From the NCBI RefSeq assembly GCF_900110855.1, contig NZ_FOFA01000003.1, positions 558,001-622,000 of the forward strand: 64,000 bases of DNA. The letters run 5' to 3'. Each line of letters begins with the position of its first letter. Position 1 is the first letter of the stretch. Position numbers and translations under genes: made by a program. This stretch comes from Microlunatus flavus. Lineage in GTDB: Bacteria; Actinomycetota; Actinomycetes; Propionibacteriales; Propionibacteriaceae. Shown piece by piece: positions 55,810-63,804 of the stretch. The notes below the pieces were generated by a model. The model did no database searches. It saw only the letters and a program-made list of their open reading frames with translations, and was not told where the DNA came from.

Positions 55810-56234
55810 GGCGGGCGCGGCTGGTCCTCGGCGGCGTCGGCGTGGCGGTGCTGCTGTACGGGGTGTGGACACTGGCCGACGCGGTGCTGCCCGCCTCGTA
55901 CGCGTGGCTCGTCGTGTGGCTGCTCGGTGCGGTCGTGCTCCACGACCTGGTGGTCGCGCCGGTCCTGGTCGGCCTGCGGTGGGTCGCGCACCGCGTCCTC
56001 GGGGCGCTTCCCCCGGCGGCGCTGGCCGTCCTGCTCGGCGCCGGCCTGCTGTGCGGGCTGCTCGTGCTCGTCGTCGCGCCGATGCTCTGGGCCCAGCACC
56101 TCGGCCCCGCCAACCCGACCGTGCTGCCGGGGGCGTACGGCCTGCGGCTGGTGGTCTCGGTCCTCGTCCTCGCCCTGGTCGGCGCGCTGCCGGCCGTCGT
56201 CGTGGTGCGCGGCGCGCGACGTCGGCGGCACTAG
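55806..56234 (+). CDS. Small membrane protein of unknown function
   Basis: 142 residues with four hydrophobic helices and short Arg-rich ends (MRRAR at the start, RGARRRRH at the end). I do not recognise the family and see no catalytic motif. The ATG overlaps the oxidoreductase stop (ATGA), so it belongs to the same operon and may help assemble or anchor the oxidoreductase/cytochrome unit. That is inferred from position only. Confidence 0.7.
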   Translation: MRRARLVLGGVGVAVLLYGVWTLADAVLPASYAWLVVWLLGAVVLHDLVVAPVLVGLRWVAHRVLGALPPAALAVLLGAGLLCGLLVLVVAPMLWAQHLGPANPTVLPGAYGLRLVVSVLVLALVGALPAVVVVRGARRRRH

Positions 56235-56237
56235 CCT
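56232..56237 (+). promoter_or_regulatory. -10 box of the YihY gene (leaderless mRNA)
   Basis: TAGCCT seven bases before the GTG at 56245, with its first two bases inside the stop codon region of the upstream gene. Confidence 0.45.
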
Positions 56238-56244
56238 TCACCCC

Positions 56245-57198
56245 GTGAGCGCGAGCCCGAGGTCGACGGCCCGCGCCCGCCCGTGGCGCGCCCGCCTGAC
56301 CGGCACCCGCGGGTGGCAGGCGGCCAAGGAGACGCTGGTCGCCTGCTTCCGCTACCGCGTGACGGGGCTCGCCGCGGAGGCCGCCTTCTTCACCGTCCTG
56401 TCGCTGCCGCCGCTGATCTTCGGCCTCGCCGGCCTCATCGGCTTCGTCGCGAGCGCCTTCGACGTCGGCGAGGTGGCGAGCTTCCAGAAGCAGGTGCTCC
56501 TCGTCGCCGGCCGCGTGCTCACCACCGACGTCGTCGACGGGATCCTCGCCCCGACGCTGCAGACCGTGCTGAGCCAGGGCAGCGCGGCGGTGGTGTCGAT
56601 CGGCTTCCTGGTCGCGCTGTGGTCGGGCTCCCGCGCGGTCAACGTCTTCGTCGACACCATCACGATCATGTACGGGCTCGCCGGCCGGCGCGGCTTCGTG
56701 CAACAGCGGCTGCTGTCCTTCGTCTTCTACCTCGTCCTCATGGTCATCAGCGTGGTCCTCGTGCCGCTCGTGCTCGCTGGACCGTCCCTAGTCAACCGCG
56801 TGCTGCCCGCACGCCTGGAGTTCCTGGGCGCGCTCTACTGGCCGGTCGTCCTGCTGGTCGGCGGGCTCTTCCTGGCAGGCGTCTACAACCGGTCGATCCC
56901 GCTGCGCAGCCGGTGGCGCAGCGGCCTGCCGGGCGCCGCGCTGTCGCTGCTCATCTGGGTGCTGGGCAGCGTGCTGCTGCGCGTCGTGCTCGGCGCCTCC
57001 TCCGGCTCGACCACCATCTACGGCCCGCTCTCCGCCCCGATCGCCGTCCTGATCTGGCTGTACGTGATGTCCCTCGCCGTGCTCGTGGGTGCCGCGTTCA
57101 ACGCCGCCGCCGACGACGTCTGGCCGCGGCTGACCGGGATCGACCACCGCGAGGAGGACCGTGATGTCCAGAGTGCGGACACGCGTCCCGAGATCTGA
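56245..57198 (+). CDS. YihY/BrkB family membrane protein
   Basis: 317 residues with about six helices: KETLVACFRYRVTGLAAEAAF at the start, LWSGSRAVNVFVDTITIMYG, then a central pair, and YGPLSAPIAVLIWLYVMSLAVL near the C-terminus, the usual YihY/virulence factor BrkB layout. The old link to RNase BN is not accepted; the role is unknown, and transport has been suggested. The acidic tail DHREEDRDVQSADT is cytosolic. It ends 242 bases before the sulfite reductase; an inverted repeat covers its stop codon. Confidence 0.88.
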   Translation: MSASPRSTARARPWRARLTGTRGWQAAKETLVACFRYRVTGLAAEAAFFTVLSLPPLIFGLAGLIGFVASAFDVGEVASFQKQVLLVAGRVLTTDVVDGILAPTLQTVLSQGSAAVVSIGFLVALWSGSRAVNVFVDTITIMYGLAGRRGFVQQRLLSFVFYLVLMVISVVLVPLVLAGPSLVNRVLPARLEFLGALYWPVVLLVGGLFLAGVYNRSIPLRSRWRSGLPGAALSLLIWVLGSVLLRVVLGASSGSTTIYGPLSAPIAVLIWLYVMSLAVLVGAAFNAAADDVWPRLTGIDHREEDRDVQSADTRPEI

Positions 57199-57207
57199 GA
57201 TTCAGAT
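57193..57207. promoter_or_regulatory. Inverted repeat ATCTGA-N3-TCAGAT upstream of the sulfur operon
   Basis: A perfect 6-bp dyad around GAT, with the YihY stop codon in its left arm. It is AT-rich compared with the surroundings and could be an operator for the sulfur operon; no known binding consensus was matched. Confidence 0.35.
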
Positions 57208-57256
57208 TTGATCGACGGCAGCGCGCGCCGGATCGTGTGAGGGTGCGTGCCGACCG

Positions 57257-57304
57257 AGGGACCAGCCAGCCGCTGGTCCCTGCCGGCTTGACCCGGCGTC
57301 GGGT
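57257..57304 (+). promoter_or_regulatory. Structured leader of the sulfate-assimilation operon
   Basis: AGGGACCAG and CTGGTCCCT (57257-57265 with 57273-57281) form a perfect 9-bp stem with a 7-base loop. Right after it are two overlapping, mutually exclusive hairpins: GCCGG/CCGGC (57282-57297) and ACCCG/CGGGT (57291-57304). About 136 bases then lead to the sulfite reductase start. The layout suits an RNA switch or protein-bound leader; the sequence does not match SAM-I or SAM-IV consensus as I know them. Confidence 0.45.
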
Positions 57305-57440
57305 CGTGGACCTCGGCCGCACCGGTTCGATGATGTGTCGGCCGTGGATGACGCCCGGGCACTGACGCCCCGCTCGACCACCCGACCCCCCTTCCCCGAC
57401 GTCCGGCGCGACGCCGCGGGCTGCAGTGAAGAAGGAACCG

Positions 57441-59132
57441 ATGACCGGCGAGAACCCCACCCCGACCGTCACGCGTACACCCCGCCCGCGCAAGCCCCGC
57501 GGCGAGGGCCAGTGGGCGCTCGGCTACCGGGAGCCGCTGAACCCGAACGAGCAGTCCAAGAAGGACGACAACCCGCTCAACGTCCGGGCGCGCATCGAGA
57601 ACATCTACGCCCACGGCGGCTTCGCCTCGATCGACCCGGGCGACCTGCGCGGACGGTTCCGCTGGTACGGCCTCTACACCCAGCGCAAGCCCGGCATCGA
57701 CGGCGGCAAGACCGCCACGCTCGAGCCGCACGAGCTCGACGACGAGTACTTCATGCTCCGCGTCCGCATCGACGGCGGCGCACTGACCAGTGAGCAGCTG
57801 CGCGTCATCGGCCAGATCTCGGTGGACTTCGCCCGCGGGACCGCCGACATCACCGACCGCCAGAACGTCCAGCTGCACTGGATCCGCATCGAGGACGTCC
57901 CCGAGATCTGGCGTCGCCTCGAGGCGGTCGGCCTCGACACGACCGAGGCCTGCGGCGACTGCCCGCGCGTCGTCCTCGGCTCGCCGGTGGCCGGCATCGC
58001 CGCCGACGAGATCATCGACCCGACGCCCGCGATCCGCGAGATCCGCGACCGCTTCATCGGCGACCCGCAGTACGCGAACCTGCCGCGCAAGTTCAAGACC
58101 GCGATCACCGGCCACCCGCTGCAGGACGTGGTGCCGGAGATCAACGACATCGCCTTCGTCGGCGTCGAGCACCCCGAGCACGGGCCGGGCTTCGACGTCT
58201 GGGTCGGCGGGGGCCTGTCGACGAACCCGATGCTGGCGCAGCGCCTCGGCGCCTGGGTTCCCCGCGAGGAGGTCGCCGAGGTGTGGGCCGGCGTGTGCGG
58301 CGTGTTCCGCGACTACGGCTACCGCCGCCTGCGCACGCGCGCCCGCATCAAGTTCCTCGTCGCCGACTGGGGTCCGGAGAAGTTCCGCGAGGTGCTCGAG
58401 AACGAGTACCTGCACCGCCCCATGCTCGACGGCCCGGCGCCCGCCACGCCCGAGCGGCCCGGGGACCACGTCGGCGTCAACGAGCAGAAGGACGGCACGT
58501 TCTTCGTCGGGCTGGCCGCGAAGGCCGGCCGGGTCGACGGCGCCCGCCTGGTGGCCCTGGCCGACCTCGCCGAGGCGCACGGCTCGTCGCGGCTGCGGAC
58601 GACGCCGATGCAGAAGATCCTCGTGCTCGACGTCGCGGCCGACCAGGTCGACTCCCTCGTCGCCGGCGCCGAGGCGCTGGACCTGTCCGCCCGCCCCGAC
58701 GCCTGGCGGCGCTCGGTCATGGCGTGCACGGGCATCGAGTTCTGCAAGCTGGCGATCGTCGAGACCAAGGCTCAGGCCGCGCGCCTCGTCGACGAGCTCG
58801 ACAGCCGCCTCGGGGCGATGGAGTCGCCCATCACCGTGCACCTGAACGGCTGCCCCAACTCCTGCGCCCGCATCCAGACCGCCGACATCGGGCTCAAGGG
58901 CCAGCTGGTCCCCGGGCCCGCCGGCGACCAGGTCGAGGGCTTCCAGGTCCACCTGGGCGGCGGCCTCGGCATGGACGCCGGGTTCGGCCGCAAGCTGCGC
59001 GGCCACAAGGTCACCGCGGCCGAGCTGCCCGACTACGTCGAGCGCCTCGCGAAGTCCTTCACCGCCGAGCGCCACGAGGGCGAGCGGTTCGCGCAGTGGG
59101 TCGCGCGCGCGGACGAGTCGGTGCTGGTGTGA
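57441..59132 (+). CDS. sirA: Assimilatory sulfite reductase (ferredoxin), siroheme and 4Fe-4S
   Basis: A 563-residue nitrite/sulfite reductase. The FeS/siroheme ligands are CTGIEFC (near 429-435) and GCPNSC (near 470-474), with RQNVQLHWIRIEDVP in the ferrodoxin-like half and GEGQWALGYREPLNPNEQSK at the N-terminus. It reduces sulfite to sulfide with six electrons from ferredoxin. The ATG at 57441 is chosen because GAAGGA lies just upstream; the GTG at 57426 is possible. It heads the sulfate-assimilation operon, and a CbiX-like gene for siroheme is in the same operon. The stop overlaps the next start. Confidence 0.95.
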   Translation: MTGENPTPTVTRTPRPRKPRGEGQWALGYREPLNPNEQSKKDDNPLNVRARIENIYAHGGFASIDPGDLRGRFRWYGLYTQRKPGIDGGKTATLEPHELDDEYFMLRVRIDGGALTSEQLRVIGQISVDFARGTADITDRQNVQLHWIRIEDVPEIWRRLEAVGLDTTEACGDCPRVVLGSPVAGIAADEIIDPTPAIREIRDRFIGDPQYANLPRKFKTAITGHPLQDVVPEINDIAFVGVEHPEHGPGFDVWVGGGLSTNPMLAQRLGAWVPREEVAEVWAGVCGVFRDYGYRRLRTRARIKFLVADWGPEKFREVLENEYLHRPMLDGPAPATPERPGDHVGVNEQKDGTFFVGLAAKAGRVDGARLVALADLAEAHGSSRLRTTPMQKILVLDVAADQVDSLVAGAEALDLSARPDAWRRSVMACTGIEFCKLAIVETKAQAARLVDELDSRLGAMESPITVHLNGCPNSCARIQTADIGLKGQLVPGPAGDQVEGFQVHLGGGLGMDAGFGRKLRGHKVTAAELPDYVERLAKSFTAERHEGERFAQWVARADESVLV

Positions 59133-59317
59133 GCGACTCCACCCCGGTACCGCACGCCCCCCGCGCCGAGCGGCAGTCGATCAACTACTGCCCGTACTGC
59201 TCGGAGGAGACGCTCTTCCCGCTCGAGGGCGGCGGCTGGGAATGCCGCTCGTGCCGCCGGGCGTTCGCCGTGACGTTCAAGGGGCTCGTCGCCCCTGGTC
59301 ACGGAGGTGTTGCATGA
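59129..59317 (+). CDS. Small zinc-ribbon protein of the sulfur operon
   Basis: A 62-residue protein with two CxxC pairs: NYCPYCSEETLFP and WECRSCRRAFAVTF, a single zinc ribbon or small FeS knuckle. I recognise it as a regular companion of sulfite reductase and cysH in actinobacteria, often mislabelled as an insertion-element protein; no function is proven. It is coupled at both ends (GTGA with sirA, ATGA with cysH). It may be an electron or sulfur carrier, or a zinc-dependent partner. Too short for a transposase. Confidence 0.82.
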   Translation: MSDSTPVPHAPRAERQSINYCPYCSEETLFPLEGGGWECRSCRRAFAVTFKGLVAPGHGGVA

Positions 59318-60003
59318 GCACGATGCTCGACCTGTCCGACCTGGCCGCGGAGGCCAGCCGCGAGCTCGAGGACGCCACGGCGCTCGAGATCATGGCGTGG
59401 GCCCACGAGCAGTTCGGCCGCGAGCTCGTCGTCACGTCGTCGCTGGCGGACACCGTGATGATCAGCCTCGCCGAGCGCGTGGCGCCCGGCATCGACGTGG
59501 TCTTCCTCGACACCGGCTACCACTTCGTCGAGACGATCGGCACGCGTGACGCCGTCAAGCTCGTCCACGACGTCAACCTCATCAGCGTCACCCCGGAGCT
59601 CAGCGTCGCCGAGCAGGACGCGGCGTACGGCAAGGACCTGTTCCGGACCAACCCGGACGCGTGCTGCGGCATGCGCAAGGTCGCGCCGCTCGGCCGGGCG
59701 CTGGAACCGTACGCGGCCTGGGCCTCGGGCGTGCGCCGCGCCGACTCCCCCGCCCGCGCGAACACCCCCGTCGTGGCCTGGGACGCGCGCCGCCACCTGG
59801 TCAAGGTCTCCCCCATCGCCCGCTGGACGGACGAGGACGTGACGGCCTACGTCGAGGAGAACTCGCTGATGCTCAACCCGCTGCTCGAGGACGGCTACCC
59901 GTCCATCGGCTGCGAGCCGTGCACCGTGCGCGCCACCGGTTCCGACGCACGCGCCGGGCGCTGGGCCGGGCTGGGCAAGACCGAGTGCGGGATCCACCTG
60001 TGA
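59314..60003 (+). CDS. cysH: Phosphoadenylyl/adenylyl-sulfate reductase
   Basis: 229 residues. The PP-loop-like start VVTSSLADTVMISLAE binds the nucleotide. A paired CC (near 116, in DACCGMRK) and CEPC (near 199) give the four Cys of the 4Fe-4S cluster of APS reductases, and the C-terminal ECGIHL carries the catalytic Cys. It therefore probably uses APS as substrate, although cysC is also present. GGAGG precedes the ATG. The stop shares one base with the cysC start (TGATG). Confidence 0.94.
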   Translation: MSTMLDLSDLAAEASRELEDATALEIMAWAHEQFGRELVVTSSLADTVMISLAERVAPGIDVVFLDTGYHFVETIGTRDAVKLVHDVNLISVTPELSVAEQDAAYGKDLFRTNPDACCGMRKVAPLGRALEPYAAWASGVRRADSPARANTPVVAWDARRHLVKVSPIARWTDEDVTAYVEENSLMLNPLLEDGYPSIGCEPCTVRATGSDARAGRWAGLGKTECGIHL

Positions 60004-60554
60004 TGGGTGGCACTGTGTGGTTCACCGGTCTCCCCAGCGCCGGCAAGTCCACCGTCTCCCACGCGCTCGCCGAGCGGCTGCGGGCCGAGGGCGTCGACGT
60101 GGAGGTGCTCGACGGCGACGAGGTGCGCCCGCACCTGTCCGCCGGGCTCGGGTTCACCCGCGCCGACCGCGACGTGAACGTGCGCCGCATCGGCTGGGTC
60201 GCCCGCCTGCTCGCCTCCCACGGCACCGTCGTGCTCGTGCCCGTCATCGCGCCGTACGCCGAGGCCCGCCAGGCCGTCCGTGACGACCACGCCGCGCACG
60301 GCGTGGCCTTCGGCGAGGTGTTCGTGTCGACCTCGCTCGAGGTCGCCGAGCAGCGCGACGTCAAGGGGCTCTACGCCCGGGCCCGCCGCGGCGAGATCAG
60401 CGGCATGACCGGCGTCGACGACCCGTACGAGCAGCCCGCCACGGCGGAGCTCGAGCTCGACACCGCCGCGCTCGACCTCGGCACCTCGGTGGACCGGGCG
60501 TACGCGCTGCTCCACCAGATCCTCGCCCGTCCCCTCGAGAGGACCTCCGCGTGA
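60003..60554 (+). CDS. cysC: Adenylylsulfate kinase
   Basis: 183 residues. Walker A GLPSAGKST is at 9-17, then DGDEVRPHLSAGLGFTRADRD (17 of these residues form the usual APS-binding motif), and GLYARARRGEISGMTGVDDPYE near 125-145. It phosphorylates APS to PAPS. As the next step (cysH) has APS-reductase cysteines, PAPS may be needed for sulfonation rather than for sulfite production. It is coupled to cysH and cysD. Confidence 0.95.
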   Translation: MGGTVWFTGLPSAGKSTVSHALAERLRAEGVDVEVLDGDEVRPHLSAGLGFTRADRDVNVRRIGWVARLLASHGTVVLVPVIAPYAEARQAVRDDHAAHGVAFGEVFVSTSLEVAEQRDVKGLYARARRGEISGMTGVDDPYEQPATAELELDTAALDLGTSVDRAYALLHQILARPLERTSA

Positions 60555-61471
60555 CCCCCACCACCGGTCGGGCCCTGCGCCCGCTGAGCGAGCTCCAGGC
60601 CCTGGAGTCGGAGTCGATCCACATCTTCCGCGAGGTGGCGGCGACCTTCCGCCGCCCGGTGATGCTCTTCTCCGGCGGCAAGGACTCGGTCGTCATGCTG
60701 CACCTGGCGGCGAAGGCCTTCTGGCCGGCGCCGGTGCCGTTCGAGCTGCTGCACGTCGACACGGGCCACAACTTCCCCGAGGTCCTGACCTACCGCGACC
60801 AGGCGAGCGCCTTCTACGGCGCCGACGTCAAGGTCGCGTCGGTGCAGGACTACATCGACGACGGCCGCCTGCGCGAGCGTCCCGACGGCCAGCGCAACCC
60901 GCTGCAGACCGTCCCGCTGCTCGACGCCATCACCGCGGGCCGGCACGACGCGGTCTTCGGCGGCGGCCGCCGCGACGAGGAGCGCGCCCGGGCCAAGGAG
61001 CGCATCTTCAGCCTGCGCGACGAGTTCGGCCAGTGGGACCCGCGCAACCAGCGCCCCGAGCTCTGGTCGCTCTACAACGGCCGGCACCTGCCCGGCGAGC
61101 ACGTCCGCGTCTTCCCGCTGTCGAACTGGACCGAGCTCGACGTCTGGGACTACATCGAGGCGGAGAAGATCGCGCTGCCGTCGATCTACTACGCCCACGA
61201 GCGCGAGGTCGCCCTGCGCGACGGGATGTGGGTGGCGATCACGCCGGTCACGCCGGTCAAGGAGGGCGAGGAGACCAGCGTCCGCTCGGTGCGCTACCGC
61301 ACCGTCGGGGACATGTCGTGCACCGCCGCCGTGCTGTCCGACGCGACGACCGTCGCCGACGTGATCACCGAGGTCGGGCTGAGCTCGCTCACCGAGCGCG
61401 GCGCCACCCGCGCCGACGACCGGCTGAGCGAGGCCGCCATGGAAGACCGCAAGCGGGAGGGCTACTTCTGA
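60551..61471 (+). CDS. cysD: Sulfate adenylyltransferase subunit 2
   Basis: 306 residues. The ATP pyrophosphatase PP-loop SGGKDS is near 42-47, with LLHVDTGHNFPEV, FGGGRRDEERARAKER and the C-terminal DRKREGYF, all standard for CysD. With CysN it makes APS from sulfate and ATP. The GTG start overlaps the cysC stop; the stop shares a base with the cysN start (TGATG). Confidence 0.96.
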   Translation: MTPTTGRALRPLSELQALESESIHIFREVAATFRRPVMLFSGGKDSVVMLHLAAKAFWPAPVPFELLHVDTGHNFPEVLTYRDQASAFYGADVKVASVQDYIDDGRLRERPDGQRNPLQTVPLLDAITAGRHDAVFGGGRRDEERARAKERIFSLRDEFGQWDPRNQRPELWSLYNGRHLPGEHVRVFPLSNWTELDVWDYIEAEKIALPSIYYAHEREVALRDGMWVAITPVTPVKEGEETSVRSVRYRTVGDMSCTAAVLSDATTVADVITEVGLSSLTERGATRADDRLSEAAMEDRKREGYF

Positions 61472-62838
61472 TGCCGACTCTTCAGGCCGAGCGCGAGGCC
61501 GCGCTGCAGGGCCGCCGTACGCTGCTCCGGCTCGCCACGGCGGGCTCGGTGGACGACGGCAAGTCGACCCTGGTCGGGCGGCTGCTCTTCGACACGAACT
61601 CGGTGCTCACCGACACCCTCGACTCGATCGAGACGGCCAGCCGCCGCAAGGGGCTCGACCACGCCGACCTGGCGCTGCTGACCGACGGCCTGCGCGCCGA
61701 GCGCGAGCAGGGCATCACGATCGACGTCGCCTACCGCTACTTCGCGACGGCGGGGCGCAAGTTCGTCCTGGCCGACTGCCCGGGGCACGTGCAGTACACG
61801 CGCAACACCGTGACCGGCGCCTCCACGGCGCACGTGATCGTGCTGCTCGTCGACGCGCGCAAGGGCGTCGTCGAGCAGACCCGGCGCCACCTGGCCGTGG
61901 CCGCCCTGCTGCGCGTCCCGCACGTCGTCCTCGCGGTCAACAAGATCGACCTCGTCGACTACTCCGAGGACGTCTTCACGTCCATCGCGACCGACTTCGC
62001 CCTGCTGGCCCGCAGCCTCGGCGTGGCCGACAGCCACGCCATCCCGGTGTCGGCGCTCGAGGGCGACAACATCGTGACCCGCTCGTCGCGGATGGCCTGG
62101 TACGACGGGCCGACCGTGCTCGGCTACCTCGAGGGCGTCGACGACACCTCGCTCGAGGTCGGCGAGGACTTCCGCTTCCCCGTCCAGAACGTCGTCCGCC
62201 CGCAGTCGGCCGGCCTCGCGCCCTGGGCCGCCTCGGCGCCCACGGTCGACGGCGACTACCGCGGCTACGCCGGCAAGGTCGCCTCCGGGCGCATCACGGT
62301 CGGTGAGGAGGTCGTCGTGCTGCCGGGCGGCGGTCACGCGAAGGTCGAGGCGGTGGACACCCCCGACGGGCCGCTCGACCTCGCCGTCGCCGGGCAATCG
62401 GTCGTCCTCCGGCTCGACCGCGACCTCGACGTCTCGCGGGGCGCCGTGCTCGCCTCGGTCGAGGCGCCGCCCGCTCCCACCCGCGACCTGGCCGGCACCG
62501 TCTGCTGGCTCGCGGAGCGGACCCTCGCCCCCGGCAGCCGGGTGCTCGTGCAGCACGGCACCTCGCTCACCAAGGCGATCGTCAAGCGGGTCGAGGGCGT
62601 CCTCGACCTCGACTTCGAGTCCGGGTCGGTCCCGACCTGGGTGCCGGCGGAGTCGCTCGGTCTCAACGACATCGGCCGCGTCCGGCTCTCGCTGGCCGCG
62701 CCGCTGCCCGTCGACCCCTACAAGGAGCACCGCGGGACCGGCTCGTTCGTCCTCGTCGACGAGACGGACGGCTGGACCCTCGCCGCCGGCATGGCCGGCC
62801 CCACGAGCCTGCGTACCGAAGGATTGGTGACCCCATGA
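61471..62838 (+). CDS. cysN: Sulfate adenylyltransferase subunit 1 (GTPase)
   Basis: A 455-residue EF-Tu-like GTPase of the heterodimeric ATP sulfurylase. G1 is SVDDGKST (near 23-30), G3 DCPGH (near 101) and G4 NKID (near 155), followed by two beta-barrel domains. No APS kinase domain is fused at the C-terminus, consistent with a separate cysC. GTP hydrolysis drives APS synthesis by CysD. The stop overlaps the CbiX-like start (ATGA). Confidence 0.96.
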   Translation: MPTLQAEREAALQGRRTLLRLATAGSVDDGKSTLVGRLLFDTNSVLTDTLDSIETASRRKGLDHADLALLTDGLRAEREQGITIDVAYRYFATAGRKFVLADCPGHVQYTRNTVTGASTAHVIVLLVDARKGVVEQTRRHLAVAALLRVPHVVLAVNKIDLVDYSEDVFTSIATDFALLARSLGVADSHAIPVSALEGDNIVTRSSRMAWYDGPTVLGYLEGVDDTSLEVGEDFRFPVQNVVRPQSAGLAPWAASAPTVDGDYRGYAGKVASGRITVGEEVVVLPGGGHAKVEAVDTPDGPLDLAVAGQSVVLRLDRDLDVSRGAVLASVEAPPAPTRDLAGTVCWLAERTLAPGSRVLVQHGTSLTKAIVKRVEGVLDLDFESGSVPTWVPAESLGLNDIGRVRLSLAAPLPVDPYKEHRGTGSFVLVDETDGWTLAAGMAGPTSLRTEGLVTP

Positions 62839-63716
62839 CCGCTCCCACGCTCGTCCTGCTCGGACCGGGCAGCCACGACCCCCGCACGCCGGAGATCAGC
62901 CGGCAGATCAGCAAGGGGCTGCGCGCGCTGCGCCCCAACCTCGACGTGCACGCCGCCTACCTGGACGTGACCGGCCCGACCGCGCACGACGTCGTGGGCC
63001 GGCTCGCCGCCGACGGCGTCGAGGAGGTCGTGCTCGTCCCGCTGCTGCTCTCGGACGCCTTCGGCACCGAGGAGGAGGTGCCCGGCCTCGTCGCGGAGCT
63101 CAACGCCGCCCACGAGGGCGTGCGCGTCGGCGCCTCCCGACCGATCGGTCCCGAGGCCCAGCTGCTGTCCGTCGTCGACCGGCGGCTGCGCGACGCGCTG
63201 CGCGCCCGCCACGTCGCCGAGCTCGACGGCCTGGTCTTCGCCGCCGCCGGCAGCGTCGACGTCCGCAGCAACGCGATCATCGCGCGCCGCGCGCGTCAGT
63301 GGGCCACGCACCACCGACTGCCCTGCGTCACCGCGTACGCGACCGGGTCGGGCCCGAGCACGGCCGAGGCCGTGCGCACGCTGCGCGCGCAGGGGCGGCG
63401 CCACGTCGCCGTCGGCAGCTGGTACCTCTCGCCCGGCCTGGTCTGGACCGCCGAGGCCGAGGCCGCGCTCGAGGCGGGCGCCACCGCCGTGTCCGCGCCG
63501 ATGGGCGGCGAGCCGGAGATCATCGAGGTGGCGCTGACGCGCTACGTCGTGGCGGCCATGGAGCTCGTGGACGTCGACACGCCGGTCCCCTACGAGGCCG
63601 CGGCCTTCGACGAGGGCTCCTACGAGCCCGCGCCGTACGACGACACCTTCGACGACGAGGCCGTCGACGAGCTCGAGGAGCTCCCGGCCCGGCACCTCTC
63701 GGTCGTCAGCGCCTGA
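62835..63716 (+). CDS. CbiX/SirB-like sirohydrochlorin chelatase family protein lacking the usual histidines
   Basis: 293 residues, two tandem chelatase-like halves. The first half begins TLVLLGPGSHDPRTP where relatives have an AHGS(R)DP motif, so the metal-binding His is Pro (residue 11) and a His sits three residues later. The second usual His, in GYHVxxDLP of relatives, is Gly77 in LLSDAFGTEEEVP. The C-terminal half has GSWYLSPGLVWTAEAE and APMGGEPEIIEV, then an acidic tail. The operon position supports a siroheme role (Fe insertion for sulfite reductase), but activity needs other ligands. An actinobacterial sub-family may share this. Confidence 0.75.
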   Translation: MTAPTLVLLGPGSHDPRTPEISRQISKGLRALRPNLDVHAAYLDVTGPTAHDVVGRLAADGVEEVVLVPLLLSDAFGTEEEVPGLVAELNAAHEGVRVGASRPIGPEAQLLSVVDRRLRDALRARHVAELDGLVFAAAGSVDVRSNAIIARRARQWATHHRLPCVTAYATGSGPSTAEAVRTLRAQGRRHVAVGSWYLSPGLVWTAEAEAALEAGATAVSAPMGGEPEIIEVALTRYVVAAMELVDVDTPVPYEAAAFDEGSYEPAPYDDTFDDEAVDELEELPARHLSVVSA

Positions 63717-63748
63717 GCGCAGCGCTCGGCAGGCGCGGCACAGACACG

Positions 63749-63782
63749 AGTGCCCCGGCCCCCTGAGGGGGTCCGGGGCACT
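63749..63782. terminator. Bidirectional terminator between the sulfur operon and the next gene
   Basis: AGTGCCCCGG pairs with CCGGGGCACT, and the inner CCCCC with GGGGG around a TGA loop. It ends the plus-strand cys operon and the minus-strand partial gene. Confidence 0.8.
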
Positions 63783-63804
63783 GCCGTGCCCGGGTGCTGC
63801 GCGC

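Noticed and set aside
57241-57310. SAM-I (S-box) or SAM-IV riboswitch before sirA
   Set aside because: GAGGGACCAG looks like part of an S-box, but the GCAACC core and the kink-turn pattern are missing, so the leader is reported only as an unassigned structure.
59129-59317. Insertion-element protein
   Set aside because: Small zinc ribbons are sometimes given this name, but there is no transposase or terminal repeat, and it is coupled to sirA and cysH.
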